Positions 23,914-33,042 of a stretch of 64,000 bases of DNA are shown piece by piece. Source of the stretch: Micromonospora rifamycinica (GTDB taxonomy: Bacteria; Actinomycetota; Actinomycetes; Mycobacteriales; Micromonosporaceae); NCBI RefSeq assembly GCF_900090265.1, contig NZ_LT607752.1, forward strand, positions 2,046,001 to 2,110,000, given 5' to 3'. Position 1 is the stretch's first letter; each line of letters starts with the position of its first letter. The notes below the pieces were generated by a model. The model made no database searches. It saw only the letters and a list, made by a program, of their open reading frames with translations, and had not been told where the DNA came from. The position numbers were made by a program, and so were the translations under genes.

Positions 23914-24279
23914 ATGCGAGTGCCGTACCCCCAGGTCGCGACCCGGACCGCCGTGAGCGCGGCGCGCTCCCGGCTGGCCCTGCTCACCGCCTCGGTCGGC
24001 GCTCCCGGCCTCGCCGCAGCGGCGGCCCGGCCGGGCCTGCTCGCGCTGGTCGACCAGCACGCCGCGGCGGTCCGGGACAGCCTCGACGGTGACCGCCGGC
24101 CGCTGACCGTGGCGGCCCTGGCCGGCTACGCCGAAGGGATCCACGACACCGCCCGCGCCCACGGCCTGCTGCCCGTCGGCGCGGCCGACTTCACCGCCCC
24201 CGACTGGGCACTGACCCGCCTGGTCGCGGTCTGCCTGCTGGCCCGCACCCTCGACCCCCGGCACCTCGCCACGACCTGA
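23914..24279 (+). CDS. DUF6401-like actinobacterial protein
   Basis: A 121-residue, mostly helical, Ala/Leu-rich soluble protein. The central segment (L-L-A-L-V-D-Q-H-A-A-A-V-R-D-S-L and following) resembles small actinobacterial proteins annotated as DUF6401. The longer frame upstream is GC-shadow; ATG 23914 starts the conserved part. No strong ribosome site. Function unknown; the family name rests on memory of the pattern. Confidence 0.6.
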   Translation: MRVPYPQVATRTAVSAARSRLALLTASVGAPGLAAAAARPGLLALVDQHAAAVRDSLDGDRRPLTVAALAGYAEGIHDTARAHGLLPVGAADFTAPDWALTRLVAVCLLARTLDPRHLATT

Positions 24280-24338
24280 GCCGCCGGGCCGGATCCGCCC
24301 GGCCCGAGCGGGCCGCCGCCTGCCCGGCCGGGACGGCA

Positions 24339-24371
24339 CGGGAGGGCGTCCGCACCGCGGACACCCTCCCG
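24339..24371. terminator. Bidirectional terminator hairpin
   Basis: A 15-bp stem (CGGGAGGGCGTCCGC with one mismatch) and three-base loop between the convergent DUF6401-like and MscS-like genes. Confidence 0.75.
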
Positions 24372-24386
24372 GTGGTACGTGCCGAG

Positions 24387-25262
24387 TCAGCTACCCGGCC
24401 GACCGAACTGCTGGGTCTCGTCACCCGGGCCGCCCGACTGGTAGGTGCCCCGACCACCGGCCATCGTCCGGGCCTCCTCGACGCGCGGCATGCCCTGCGT
24501 CCGCTCGCCGGCCCGGTCGGCCATCTGCCGGTTCATGTCGCCCTGCCCGGCCGTACGCGCCCGCCGGTGCTCCTGGACCGCCCGCGACTCCTCGGCCGCC
24601 CGGTCGAGCCAGCCGTCCCAGCGGGACTGCATCGGCTTGACCAGACCACCGCCGACGCCGACGATCAGGATGCCGGCCACGGTGGCGAGCACCGCGATCA
24701 GGACCGGCGTGGTGACCGTGGTGGCGATGCCGACCTGGTTCAGCGCGGCGATCACCCCGAGGGCCAGGATGAAGATCGCCGTCAGGTCGGCCAGCACCTT
24801 GCCGTACGACAGGCCGCCGAGCGCCCCGGAGACCAGGTCCCGGACGGCGTTGGCGATCGCGGCGGCGACGACCACGATGACGATCGCGACGAACGCCCGC
24901 GGCAGCCAGGCCACCACCCCCCGGATCAGGTCGCTGATCGCGTTGGGCCCCCACACCCCGAAGGCGAACTGCAGGGTGAACAGCAGCACCGCGTAGTACG
25001 CCAGCCGGGCCAGGATGTCACTGGCGTCGTACCTGGTGCGTTCCAACGCGCGTCTGATCCCGCCCCGTTCGACCGCCCGGTCGAAGCCCACCCGTTCCAG
25101 CGCCGCGTCGACGACCTTGAGTACCGCGCGGGCGATGAGCCAGCCCACCACGAGGATGACGATGAACGCGATGGCCCTCGGCACGAAGAGCAGCACCGAC
25201 CGCCACATGTCGGTCAAGGCGCTACCGATGTCGACCTGCCTGACCGCAAGGGTTTCCGGCAT
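24387..25262 (-). CDS. MscS-like/CmpX-type membrane channel protein
   Basis: A 291-residue membrane protein with conserved MscS-TM helices: about 25-45 (I-A-F-I-V-I-L-V-V-G-W-L-I-A), 82-105, 120-145 (F-V-A-I-V-I-V-V-V-A-A-A-I-A-N-A-V-R) and 160-205. A polar Arg/Gln/Gly-rich cytoplasmic tail runs from about 215. It lacks the MscS beta domain, as CmpX-type proteins do. The start at 25262 has AGGAGGG eight bases upstream. A GCGT-N15-GGGTAA motif at 25298-25322 could be a SigB-type promoter. Role in osmotic or envelope stress is inferred from family. Confidence 0.85.
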   Translation of the reverse strand: MPETLAVRQVDIGSALTDMWRSVLLFVPRAIAFIVILVVGWLIARAVLKVVDAALERVGFDRAVERGGIRRALERTRYDASDILARLAYYAVLLFTLQFAFGVWGPNAISDLIRGVVAWLPRAFVAIVIVVVAAAIANAVRDLVSGALGGLSYGKVLADLTAIFILALGVIAALNQVGIATTVTTPVLIAVLATVAGILIVGVGGGLVKPMQSRWDGWLDRAAEESRAVQEHRRARTAGQGDMNRQMADRAGERTQGMPRVEEARTMAGGRGTYQSGGPGDETQQFGRPGS

Positions 25263-25297
25263 GATGTCCCTCCTGTCCAATGGACTGCGCCGCCCGG

Positions 25298-25322
25298 TTA
25301 CCCGTCCGCCGCAGCGGCACGC
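25298..25322 (-). promoter_or_regulatory. Weak SigB-type promoter candidate (MscS-like gene)
   Basis: GCGT-N15-GGGTAA on the minus strand, 36 bases before the ATG. It fits GNNT but not the GTT- preference seen in the stronger sites. Confidence 0.35.
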
Positions 25323-25461
25323 CGCAGAACCCGTACGGATTTTCCCGACATGTCACAGGAAAGGACCCTTGAACCGCACGAACAACTCCGGGCAGCGGCG
25401 TCGCCGGTTCCCACGGGACACGATCGGTTCACCCCGGGGCGGCTCCGGATAGGCTGCGGAC

Positions 25462-27582
25462 ATGCCAGGCACGGTCGGGCGGACCCCGACGTCATCAGCC
25501 CCCGTACCGGGATCCGCCGGGGTCTCACCGGCGGTGGCGGCCGTGCGTGCCCACCCGTGGGCGGAAACCCCGCTGGGTCCGCCACAGGGCTGGGACGTGA
25601 CGGTCCGCGTGCTGGTCGACGTGATCCTGTCCTCCCCCGTGCCGATGGCGCTGTACTACGGCGACGACCTCGTCCTGCTCTACAACCAGGCGTACGCGGA
25701 GGTGATCGGCGACCGGCACCCCGACGCGCTGGGCCGACCGGCCCCCGAGGTGTACGCCGACCTGTGGCACTCCCCCGACGTCGGCGAGGTGATCGAACGG
25801 GCCTACCGGCACGGGGAGTCGTTCCTCCAGAAGGAATCGGTACTCCCGGTCCAGCAGCACGCCGCCGGCGACCACGCGGTCTTCACCCGGGGCCACTCCC
25901 CGGTACGCGACAGCACCGGCCGGATCGTCGGCGTGCTCACCGTCGCCGCCCAGACCAGCCAGCTCACCCAGCAGTTGCAGAGCCTGTCCGACTTCGCCGC
26001 GGCGCTGTCGGGCACGCTCACCCTGGACGACGTGGCCCGGGTGACGTTGCGCTACGCGCTGCACTCCTTCGACGCCGACCAGGTGTCCTTCGCGGTCGAC
26101 GACGGCCCCGCCTGGCGGCTGGTCCGCCGGATCCGGGGCGAGCTGCTCGACGAGGCCGACGAGCGGCTGCCACCGCTGTGGCGGCCCGTCCCACCGGACA
26201 CCACCGCGCCCGTGGTGGTCGCCGCCCGCAGCGGGGTGCCCTTCTTCGCCGGGGACGGCCAACCGCTGCGGGACACCGCGGTCGACCGGCACGACCAGAA
26301 GATCCGGTCGCTGGCCGCGCTGCCGCTGCGCTCGTCGGTCATCCGGGGCGGCCTGGCCGTGGGCTACCAGGCCCCGCACGGCTGGTCGGCGGCGGAGCGG
26401 GCGCTGCTGACCGCCTCCGCCGAGCTGGTCGGCCAGGCGGCCGAGCGGGCCCGCCGGTTCGAGACCCAGCACGGCACGGCGCAGCTGTTGCAGCGCAGCA
26501 TGCTCCCCGAGCAGTTGCCGGCGCTGCCCCGGCTGCGCATCGCCGCCCGGTACGACCCGGGGGTCGACGGCAACGCCGCCGGTGGCGACTTCTACGACGC
26601 CTTCCTGCTGCCCTCCGGCGACCTGGGCGTGGTGCTCGGCGACGTCGCCGGCCACGACGTGCAGGCCGCGGCCCGGATGGGACAGGTGCGCGCGGCCCTG
26701 CGGGCGCTGGCGCTGGCCGACCCCCGACCGGACGCGGTGCTCGCCGGCCTGGACCGGCTGGTGGCGAGCCTGGGCACCGAGACCGGCACCCACGAACTCT
26801 TCGTGACGGTGGCCTTCGGGGTGGTCGACGCCGACCGGGCGGAGATCACCCTGGCCAGCGCCGGGCACCCCCCACCGTTGATCCGGCGCAGCGGGCCGGA
26901 CGGCGTCGCCACCGCCAGCTTCGTCGAGTTGCCGACCGGCGCGCCGCTGGGCCTGGGCTGCCGGCCCCGCACCGCCACCGTGCCGTTCGCCCCCGGTGAC
27001 ACCCTGCTGCTCTACAGCGACGGGGTGGTCGAGCGGCGCCGGCAGAGCCTCACCGCCGGAATGGCCGGGCTGGTGGCGGCGGTGGCCGGCGCGACCAGTG
27101 GTGACCCCCGGGCGCTCTGTGCGGTCGCCACCGGCGCGGTGGGCGGCACCACCGAGGACGACGTGGCGGTGCTCGCGGTCGAACACGCGCTCCGGCCGAG
27201 CCGTTCCGCCGGGATGGAGATGCCGGCCGAGCCGACCGCGCCGAGCCGGGTCCGGCACTGGATGACCGCGCAGCTCGCCGAGTGGCAGGTGCCCGAGGCG
27301 GTGATCGGCGCGGCGGTGCTGTGCACCAGCGAGCTGACCACCAACGCGCTGCTGCACGCCGGCACCGCCGCCCGGGTGGAGATCGACCTCAGCCCGGAAC
27401 GGCTGCTGGTGTCGGTGGCCGACTCCGGCACCCGGGGCACCGTGACCCGCGCTCAGACCGACACGCTGAGCAGCCGGGGCCGGGGGCTCGGGCTGATCGA
27501 GCAGCTCTCCGACGCCTGGGGCACCGACCCGACCGTACGCGGCTCGACCGTCTGGTTCGAGATCCTCCTGCCCCCGGCCTGA
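25462..27582 (+). CDS. PAS/GAF-SpoIIE phosphatase with HATPase domain
   Basis: A 706-residue signalling protein. Residues about 50-165 are a PAS-like sensor (M-A-L-Y-Y-G-D-D-L-V-L-L-Y-N-Q-A-Y) and about 175-335 a GAF domain. About 350-560 is a SpoIIE/PP2C phosphatase with R-Y-D-P-G, A-G-G-D-F-Y-D, G-D-V-A-G-H and S-D-G-V-V-E metal-site motifs. About 590-705 is an RsbW-like histidine-kinase ATPase with N-box E-L-T-T-N-A-L-L-H-A near residue 623 and D-S-G-T-R-G, G-R-G-L-G-L. Such proteins dephosphorylate anti-anti-sigma factors and may phosphorylate them too. A TTCACC-N17-TAGGCT promoter ends just before the ATG, so it is probably leaderless. Its partner genes are not adjacent. Confidence 0.92.
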   Translation: MPGTVGRTPTSSAPVPGSAGVSPAVAAVRAHPWAETPLGPPQGWDVTVRVLVDVILSSPVPMALYYGDDLVLLYNQAYAEVIGDRHPDALGRPAPEVYADLWHSPDVGEVIERAYRHGESFLQKESVLPVQQHAAGDHAVFTRGHSPVRDSTGRIVGVLTVAAQTSQLTQQLQSLSDFAAALSGTLTLDDVARVTLRYALHSFDADQVSFAVDDGPAWRLVRRIRGELLDEADERLPPLWRPVPPDTTAPVVVAARSGVPFFAGDGQPLRDTAVDRHDQKIRSLAALPLRSSVIRGGLAVGYQAPHGWSAAERALLTASAELVGQAAERARRFETQHGTAQLLQRSMLPEQLPALPRLRIAARYDPGVDGNAAGGDFYDAFLLPSGDLGVVLGDVAGHDVQAAARMGQVRAALRALALADPRPDAVLAGLDRLVASLGTETGTHELFVTVAFGVVDADRAEITLASAGHPPPLIRRSGPDGVATASFVELPTGAPLGLGCRPRTATVPFAPGDTLLLYSDGVVERRRQSLTAGMAGLVAAVAGATSGDPRALCAVATGAVGGTTEDDVAVLAVEHALRPSRSAGMEMPAEPTAPSRVRHWMTAQLAEWQVPEAVIGAAVLCTSELTTNALLHAGTAARVEIDLSPERLLVSVADSGTRGTVTRAQTDTLSSRGRGLGLIEQLSDAWGTDPTVRGSTVWFEILLPPA

Positions 27583-27680
27583 TCGGGACTCCCCGCCGGC
27601 GCACCCGGTCGGCCCCTGGCTGCGGACCGATCCCTCGCCGGCAGCGTCGGCCGTCCCCGCCGGAGTCCGTACGAGGTCAC

Positions 27681-27750
27681 GCTCGAACAATGGTGTAGTG
27701 GCCTCGCTACGGCCGTAGACCACTACAACCTGGAAGTAGCGCGATCTTGC
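27681..27750. repeat. 70-bp palindromic element, copy 1
   Basis: Starts GCTCGAAC and ends CGATCTTGC. Its core has inverted arms TGTAGTGG and CCACTACA. It matches copy 2 at 33944-34013 in length and at most positions, including GTAGTGGCCTCG. Intergenic between two plus-strand genes. Confidence 0.85.
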
Positions 27751-27853
27751 CTGCCTGGGCACCGGTCGGGGACAAGCCGGACACCCAGGCTTAGCCCGAC
27801 CATCGACGGGGCACAGTCCCACCCCCGACCGCACCCGTGGCCGGGGGTGAGAG

Positions 27854-29158
27854 GTGGTCGGGGTGGAACTGGTCGATGTCGAGTTCGCGCTGGTGGGGGC
27901 GGGTGCCCTGCTGGCCGGGGTGCTCCCCCGACTGCTGGAGCGCCGCCCGCTGTCCATGCCGATAGCGTTCCTCGGCCTCGGGATGCTGGTCTTCGCCCTG
28001 CCCATCGGCCTGCCCGCGCCGGATCCGCTGCGCTACCCGCAGGTCGCCACCCACCTGACCGAGATCGGCGTGATCGTGGCGCTGATGGGTGCCGGTTTGA
28101 AGATCGACCGACCGTTGAGCTGGAAACGCTGGTCGTCCACCTGGCGGCTGCTGGCCATCGCCATGCCGATCTGCATCGCGGCGGTGGCGCTGCTGGGCTG
28201 GTGGTGGGCCGGTCTGGTGCCGGCCGCGGCGCTGCTGCTCGGCGCGGCCCTCGCCCCGACCGACCCGGTGCTCGCCTCGGACGTCCAGGTCGGCGAACCC
28301 ACCGACGCCGAGGACTCCGAGGACGAGGTGCGCTTCGCGCTGACCTCCGAGGCCGGCCTCAACGACGGCCTCGCCTTCCCGTTCGTCTACGCGGCCATCG
28401 CGATCGCCACCGCCGGGCTGGCCCCGGCCGGCTGGTTCGCCGAGTGGTTCACCGTCGACGTGCTCTACAAGCTGGCCGTCGGCGTCGGCGGTGGGCTGCT
28501 GATCGGCTGGCTGCTCGGCAAGCTGTTCTTCCGCGCCCCGAGCGAGCTGCGGCTGGCCCGGCACGCCGAGGGCTTCCTCGCGCTGGCCGCCACCTTCCTG
28601 GCGTACGGGCTGGTGGAGGTGGTCGGCGGCTACGGCTTCCTGGCCGTCTTCGTCGCCGCGCGGGCGATCCGGGCCGCCGAGCGGACCCACGAGTTCCACG
28701 CCGTGCTGCACGACTTCGCCGAGCAGACCGAGCGGCTGCTGACCGTCCTGCTGCTGCTGCTCTTCGGCGGGGCGGTGATCACCGGCCTACTCGCCCCGCT
28801 CACCTGGCAGGCGGCGACCGTCGGGCTGGCCCTGGTCTTCGTCATCCGGCCGCTGGTCGGCTGGCTGTCGCTGCGCGGCGCACCGGGTCGACCGGCCGAG
28901 CACTGGGTGATCGCCTCGTTCGGCATCCGGGGCGTCGGCTCGTTCTACTACCTGGCGTACGCCACCACCAAGGCGGACTTCGCCCAGGCGGACCTGATCT
29001 GGGCGACGGTCGGCCTGGTGGTGGTGGTCTCGGTCGTGGTGCACGGGATGGCGGCCACGCCGGTGATGCAGTTGCTGGACCGGGCCGGCGAGCGCACCGC
29101 CGACCCGTCCGAGCGGGATCGGCACGACGAGCCGGCACTGGACGGCGCCCGCGGCTGA
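27854..29158 (+). CDS. Cation:proton antiporter (CPA1/NhaP type)
   Basis: A 434-residue, 11-12 helix membrane protein. It has the CPA1 motif A-P-T-D-P-V-L-A-S-D near residues 135-145 and S-E-A-G-L-N-D-G-L near 170, plus F-G-I-R-G-V-G-S near 355, all typical of Na+ or K+/H+ exchangers. The C-terminal cytoplasmic tail is short. The start could be GTG 27854 or GTG 27863; GAGAGGTG overlaps the first. It lies downstream of the phosphatase gene, beyond the 70-bp element, and probably has its own promoter. Confidence 0.9.
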   Translation: MVGVELVDVEFALVGAGALLAGVLPRLLERRPLSMPIAFLGLGMLVFALPIGLPAPDPLRYPQVATHLTEIGVIVALMGAGLKIDRPLSWKRWSSTWRLLAIAMPICIAAVALLGWWWAGLVPAAALLLGAALAPTDPVLASDVQVGEPTDAEDSEDEVRFALTSEAGLNDGLAFPFVYAAIAIATAGLAPAGWFAEWFTVDVLYKLAVGVGGGLLIGWLLGKLFFRAPSELRLARHAEGFLALAATFLAYGLVEVVGGYGFLAVFVAARAIRAAERTHEFHAVLHDFAEQTERLLTVLLLLLFGGAVITGLLAPLTWQAATVGLALVFVIRPLVGWLSLRGAPGRPAEHWVIASFGIRGVGSFYYLAYATTKADFAQADLIWATVGLVVVVSVVVHGMAATPVMQLLDRAGERTADPSERDRHDEPALDGARG

Positions 29159-29225
29159 CCGGCAGAGCCGACCACCCAGGGTTGACCGGCCGGTTCAGCC
29201 GCCCGCCCGGGGCTGACCAGCCGGC

Positions 29226-30188
29226 TCAGCCGGGGTTGTCGGCTAGTCGCCGGGCGAGTTCCCGGCCCAGGTCGCGGCCGGACCGCCAGGCGCTCTGCAC
29301 CCGGGGCCGGCCGAAGGCGTCCCCGGCCAGCCCGACCCGGTCGTCGTCGAGGAAGAAGCCCTCGTCGGCGACCGGCTCGACCGGCCGGGCGTACGTCCAC
29401 CGGTGGACGTGCACCTGCGCGGCCGGTTCCGGCAGGCCGAGCAGGTCGCGGACGGCCTGTTCGATCGCCGGCCCGGCGTCGCTGGGCTGGGCCAGGTGCC
29501 CGGCGGCGAACTCCGGCGTGGTGTGCGCGACCAGCACCGGGCCGGCGTCCCCACGCCGGTCGCCGTCGTCGCAGACCAGGGCGAGCACCGGATGGTCGTT
29601 GACGAAGGCGCCCCGGAAGTCGGCCCACCGCCGCGCCGGGAAGTGCAGCACCCCGGCGAGCACCGGTGACCACCGCTGCCGTACCGCGGCCCGGGTGACG
29701 CCGGTCAGCGCCGGGTCGACCAGCAGGGCGGCCTGCGGGCCGGGCATGCACAGCGCCACCGCGGCGGCGGGCCGACCGTCCACCACCGGCCCCGGCTCGA
29801 CCGTCGACACCCACCGGTCGACGGTCACCGGCACCTCCCGGGCCAGCGCCTCGACCAGCGAACGCAGGCCGCGCGGGGCGGCCCAGCGGACCGGTCCGGG
29901 CACCTCCCGCCGGCCGTCCGGGCCGTACGCGACGAAGGTGTCGGTCCACTCCCGCACCAGCCCGGCGGCCTGCCAGCGCCGGACGACCTCGACGAAGTCC
30001 GGGTCGTCGGCGGTCAGGTACGCCGCCCCCAGGTCGGCGGGGCGACCGTCGAAGCGTCTGCTGGCCATCCGGCCCCCGGCCACCCGGCCGCGTTCCCGGA
30101 TCTCCACCGGTACGCCCGCCCGGACCAGCTCACCGGCACACGCCACGCCGGCGATGCCGGCACCCACCACGATCACATCCGACTCCAC
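29226..30188 (-). CDS. Renalase-like FAD-dependent oxidoreductase
   Basis: A 320-residue flavoprotein. It has V-I-V-V-G-A-G-I-A-G-V-A-C-A near residues 5-18, E-R-G-R-V-A-G-G-R-M-A-S, and the C-terminal G-L-A-G-D-A-F-G-R-P FAD contact, the layout of renalase-like amine oxidases and protoporphyrinogen oxidase relatives. The frame continues upstream, but GTG 30188 directly starts the Rossmann strand. TACGAT lies seven bases before it, so a leaderless transcript is likely. Substrate unknown. Its 3' end is followed by a degenerate second copy that includes the stop region (29160-29225). Confidence 0.88.
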   Translation of the reverse strand: MESDVIVVGAGIAGVACAGELVRAGVPVEIRERGRVAGGRMASRRFDGRPADLGAAYLTADDPDFVEVVRRWQAAGLVREWTDTFVAYGPDGRREVPGPVRWAAPRGLRSLVEALAREVPVTVDRWVSTVEPGPVVDGRPAAAVALCMPGPQAALLVDPALTGVTRAAVRQRWSPVLAGVLHFPARRWADFRGAFVNDHPVLALVCDDGDRRGDAGPVLVAHTTPEFAAGHLAQPSDAGPAIEQAVRDLLGLPEPAAQVHVHRWTYARPVEPVADEGFFLDDDRVGLAGDAFGRPRVQSAWRSGRDLGRELARRLADNPG

Positions 30189-30213
30189 GGGTCGATCGTA
30201 TGCACCGCGACCG

Positions 30214-30239
30214 GCATGACCGGGCGACCCTCGGGGTAT
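30214..30239 (+). promoter_or_regulatory. Weak SigB-type promoter candidate (DUF3072 gene)
   Basis: GCAT-N16-GGGTAT, 30 bases upstream of the ATG. Matches GNNT and GGGTAT. Confidence 0.4.
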
Positions 30240-30269
30240 TGGCACGGCTGTTCGAGGAGAGGTGACGTG

Positions 30270-30485
30270 ATGACCGACCGCAACAGTCAGCAGCCCGACC
30301 CACGTGGGGCGATCAAGGACCCGGAGGAGTGGGTGACCGGCGACGAGCCGCCCACCGCCGCCCAGGAGTCGTACCTGCACACCCTCGCCCGGGAGGCCGG
30401 CGAGGAGGTGCCGGACGACCTCACCAAGGCGGAGGCGTCCCGGCGGATCGACGAGTTGCAGGAGGAGACCGGCCGGGGCCGGTGA
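30270..30485 (+). CDS. DUF3072 domain protein
   Basis: A 71-residue acidic protein. It contains the DUF3072 pattern P-T-A-A-Q-E-S-Y-L-H-T-L-A-R-E-A-G-E-E-V-P-D-D-L-T-K-A-E-A-S-R-R-I, a helical module seen in many actinobacterial stress-type small proteins. The ATG has GAGGAGAGG upstream; the frame's earlier start at 30216 is rejected as it would lie before the likely promoter. Convergent with the metallophosphoesterase, only two bases between stops. Function unknown. Confidence 0.88.
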   Translation: MTDRNSQQPDPRGAIKDPEEWVTGDEPPTAAQESYLHTLAREAGEEVPDDLTKAEASRRIDELQEETGRGR

Positions 30486-30487
30486 CC

Positions 30488-30988
30488 TCAGCGGCGTGGC
30501 AGGCGGTGCAGCACGACCCGGTCGAGCTGCCCCGCCGCCACCTCCGCGGTCAGGTACGTGGCGTGCGGCTGTGCCCGCCGGTCGGTGGGTGAGCCCGGGT
30601 TGAGCAGCCGCAGTCCGCCCGGGGCGACGCTGTCCCACGGGATGTGCGAGTGACCGAAGACGAGCAGGTCCCGGTCGGGGAACCGGGCCGCGCAGCGCTG
30701 TTCCCGCCCGGTCTTCGGCCCGGTCTCGTGCACCACGGCCACCCGCAGCCCGGCCAGCTCCACCTCGGCCACCTCGGGCAGCCGGGCCCGCAGGTCGGGG
30801 CCGTCGTTGTTCCCGTACACGGCGACCAGTCGACGCGCCCGGTCGGCCAACCGGTCGAGCAGCGCCACCTCCACCCAGTCACCGGCGTGCAGCACCACGT
30901 CGGCGGCGTCCACCGCCGCCCAGACCTGGTCCGGCAGGTCCCGGGCGCGACGGGGCAGGTGGGTGTCCGCGATCATGAGCAGCCGCAT
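30488..30988 (-). CDS. YfcE-type metallophosphoesterase
   Basis: A 166-residue calcineurin-like phosphoesterase of the YfcE/MJ0936 group. It has all metal-site motifs: D-T-H near residue 8, H-A-G-D-W near 35, G-N-N-D near 60, H-E-T-G near 86, and G-H-S-H near 112. Length is standard. Such enzymes hydrolyse phosphodiesters with two metal ions; the cellular substrate is unknown. Starts at ATG 30988. No operon partner is evident. Confidence 0.92.
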   Translation of the reverse strand: MRLLMIADTHLPRRARDLPDQVWAAVDAADVVLHAGDWVEVALLDRLADRARRLVAVYGNNDGPDLRARLPEVAEVELAGLRVAVVHETGPKTGREQRCAARFPDRDLLVFGHSHIPWDSVAPGGLRLLNPGSPTDRRAQPHATYLTAEVAAGQLDRVVLHRLPRR

Positions 30989-31079
30989 CGGGCGGGCCTT
31001 CCGGTGCCGGGGGCAGGGGCCGGGCGCGGCCGTCCGGCTCAGGCGCCCTGGCCCCGATTCTGCATCAGGCCGCCGTCCA

Positions 31080-31130
31080 TGACGTCGACGCCAACTGTCA
31101 CGTCGACGCCGGTGGTCACGTCGACGTCGC
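31080..31130. repeat. Short tandem repeat past GH15 stop
   Basis: Three imperfect copies of GTCACGTCGACG overlap the end of the GH15 gene and continue past its stop codon. Confidence 0.6.
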
Positions 31131-32963
31131 CACGACGTCCGTGCCGGTCGCCAGGAAGTGCGGGCGGTCCGCCGTGACGTCGCGCCGCCGCTCGGCGATG
31201 TCGGTGAGCAGCCCGGCCGCGTTGATCAGGCCGATGTGCGAGAAGGCCTGCGGGAAGTTGCCCACCTGCTCGCCGGTGACCTGGTCGATCTGCTCGGCGT
31301 ACAGGCCGAGGTCGTTGACCCGGCCGGCGAGCTGCTCGAACAGCCGCACGGCCCGCTCCTGCTCGCCGGCCAGGGCCAGGCAGCTGGTCAGCCAGAACGA
31401 GCAGATCAGGAAGCCGGCGGGGTCACCGTCGAAGCGGAGCAGCAGGCCGTCACGCGACAGCCGACGCTCCACCACGTCGATGGTGGAGCGCATCCGCGGG
31501 TCGGCCGCCGGCAGGAAACCGACCAGCGGCATGAGCAGCACCGAGGCGTCCAACCGGTCGGAGTCGAAGGCCCCGGTGTACGCGCCGAGCCGGTCGTTCC
31601 AGCCCCGCTCCAGCACCGCCGCGCGGATCTCGTCCCTGGCCCGCGCCCACCGCCGTACGTCGGCCGGGTCGCCCAGCCGGGAACCGAAGCGCACCGCCCG
31701 GTCCAACGCCGTCCAGCACTGGACCTTCGACGACAGGTAGTGCCGTTGGGCGTCGCGGGCCTCCCACATCCCGGAGTCCGGCAGGCGCCAGCTGCGGGCC
31801 GCCTGGTCGGCCAGGTCGCACAGCAGGTGCCGAACGTCGGGTGACATCGGGTCCAGGTAGTGCCGCATCAGCCAGGCGGCGTCGATGATCTCGCCGAGCA
31901 CGTCGTTCTGCCGCTGCTTCCACGCGTCGTTGCCGACCAGCACCGGGCGGCTGCCGGCGTACCCGCGCAGGTGGTCGAGGGCGTGCTCGGTGAGGTCCCG
32001 TTCCCCCTCGACGCCGTACATGATCGGCACCCGGCCGCCGCCGATCCGACCCATCGCCCGCGCCACCCAGGAGAACTGCCGGTCGGCCTCGTCGGGGCAG
32101 GCCGACCGCCACAGCGCCCGGAGGGTGAGGCTGAAGTCGCGGACCCAGACGAACCGGTAGTCGTAGTTGCGGTCCCCGCCCGGCCGCTCCGGCAGCGAGG
32201 TGGTCGCCGCCGCGACGACGGCGCCGCTGGGCTGGTAGGTCATGCCCTGCACCACCATCGCGCTGTGCCGCACCTGATCGCGGTAGCGGCCCTGGTAGTC
32301 GTGCAGGTCGGCCCAGGAACGCCAACCGGACACCGTGTCGGCCACCGCACGGTCGGCGTCGGGCAGGGCCGGATCACCCCCGTCGTAGGTCGGGGCGTAC
32401 CCGAGGGTGAACCGCAGGGTGTCCCCGGCCCGGACCGGCACCCGACCGGTCGCATTGCCGTCGCGGCAGGCCAGCGGCACGTCGGAGCGCAGGCTGAGTC
32501 GGCACGCGCCGGCCACCGCGTCGATCAGCCCGCCCGACTGTTTCAGGTACGCGGTGACCCGGCCGTACTCGAATCGGGGTACGAACTCGACGCGCACCGG
32601 CACCACGCCGGACAGCCCCTCGACCACCCGGACGAGCGCCCGGGGCGAACGCAGGCCGATGTCGTGCCCCCGCGCGCCCGGCTCCAACGCCAGGGCGTCG
32701 GTGACCGCCACCGAGCCGGTGCCGGTGTGGAAGACGGTCCGCAGCACCAGCGAGTCGTCCAGATAGGAGCGGGACACCGTGACGTCGTCGCCCTCGGGCG
32801 CGATCGACCAGTGACCGGCCCGGTCGTCGAGAATCCGCCCGAACACCGACGGGCTGTCGAACCGGGCGGGGCACCACCAGTTGACCGAGCCGTGCCGGTC
32901 CACCAGCGCCGCGCTGCGGCCATCGGCCAGGAAGCCGTGCTCGCTGATCCGTCCGCTGTCCAC
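31116..32963 (-). CDS. Glycoside hydrolase family 15 protein
   Basis: A 615-residue GH15 protein (glucoamylase or trehalase type), cytoplasmic as no signal peptide is present. The N-terminal beta domain begins I-S-E-H-G-F-L-A-D-G-R-S-A-A-L-V-D-R-H-G-S-V-N-W-W-C. The (alpha/alpha)6 barrel has N-Y-D-Y-R-F-V-W-V-R-D, the acid region D-S-G-M-W-E-A-R near residue 397 and the base region Y-A-E-Q-I-D near 560. GTG 32963 is chosen: it directly begins the family N-terminus and sits eight bases after a GGGTAA -10. Trehalose hydrolysis is a reasonable guess, as bacterial cytoplasmic GH15s often are trehalases, but unproven. Confidence 0.9.
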   Translation of the reverse strand: MDSGRISEHGFLADGRSAALVDRHGSVNWWCPARFDSPSVFGRILDDRAGHWSIAPEGDDVTVSRSYLDDSLVLRTVFHTGTGSVAVTDALALEPGARGHDIGLRSPRALVRVVEGLSGVVPVRVEFVPRFEYGRVTAYLKQSGGLIDAVAGACRLSLRSDVPLACRDGNATGRVPVRAGDTLRFTLGYAPTYDGGDPALPDADRAVADTVSGWRSWADLHDYQGRYRDQVRHSAMVVQGMTYQPSGAVVAAATTSLPERPGGDRNYDYRFVWVRDFSLTLRALWRSACPDEADRQFSWVARAMGRIGGGRVPIMYGVEGERDLTEHALDHLRGYAGSRPVLVGNDAWKQRQNDVLGEIIDAAWLMRHYLDPMSPDVRHLLCDLADQAARSWRLPDSGMWEARDAQRHYLSSKVQCWTALDRAVRFGSRLGDPADVRRWARARDEIRAAVLERGWNDRLGAYTGAFDSDRLDASVLLMPLVGFLPAADPRMRSTIDVVERRLSRDGLLLRFDGDPAGFLICSFWLTSCLALAGEQERAVRLFEQLAGRVNDLGLYAEQIDQVTGEQVGNFPQAFSHIGLINAAGLLTDIAERRRDVTADRPHFLATGTDVVATST

Positions 32964-32971
32964 GTGCCGGG

Positions 32972-32997
32972 TTACCCGGGTACCTCGTGCCGCATGC
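32972..32997 (-). promoter_or_regulatory. Weak SigB-type promoter candidate (GH15 gene)
   Basis: GCAT-N16-GGGTAA on the minus strand, ending eight bases before the GTG. Confidence 0.35.
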
Positions 32998-33042
32998 CTC
33001 GGCCCCACAGGTTCTCCCGGGTCGGGCCGTCGGCGCACCGGC

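Noticed and set aside
24372..26999. Long plus-strand frame antisense to the MscS-like gene
   Set aside because: Low complexity (His/Asp/Arg-rich), no motifs; the opposite strand encodes a clear membrane protein.
27681..27750. 70-bp palindrome considered as a simple terminator
   Set aside because: An almost identical copy at 33944 lies in a different context beside a gene remnant, so it is a repeat element. It may still terminate.
25525..28005. 826-codon minus-strand frame opposite the SpoIIE phosphatase
   Set aside because: Antisense GC shadow with Arg/Gly/Val-rich composition and no domain motifs.
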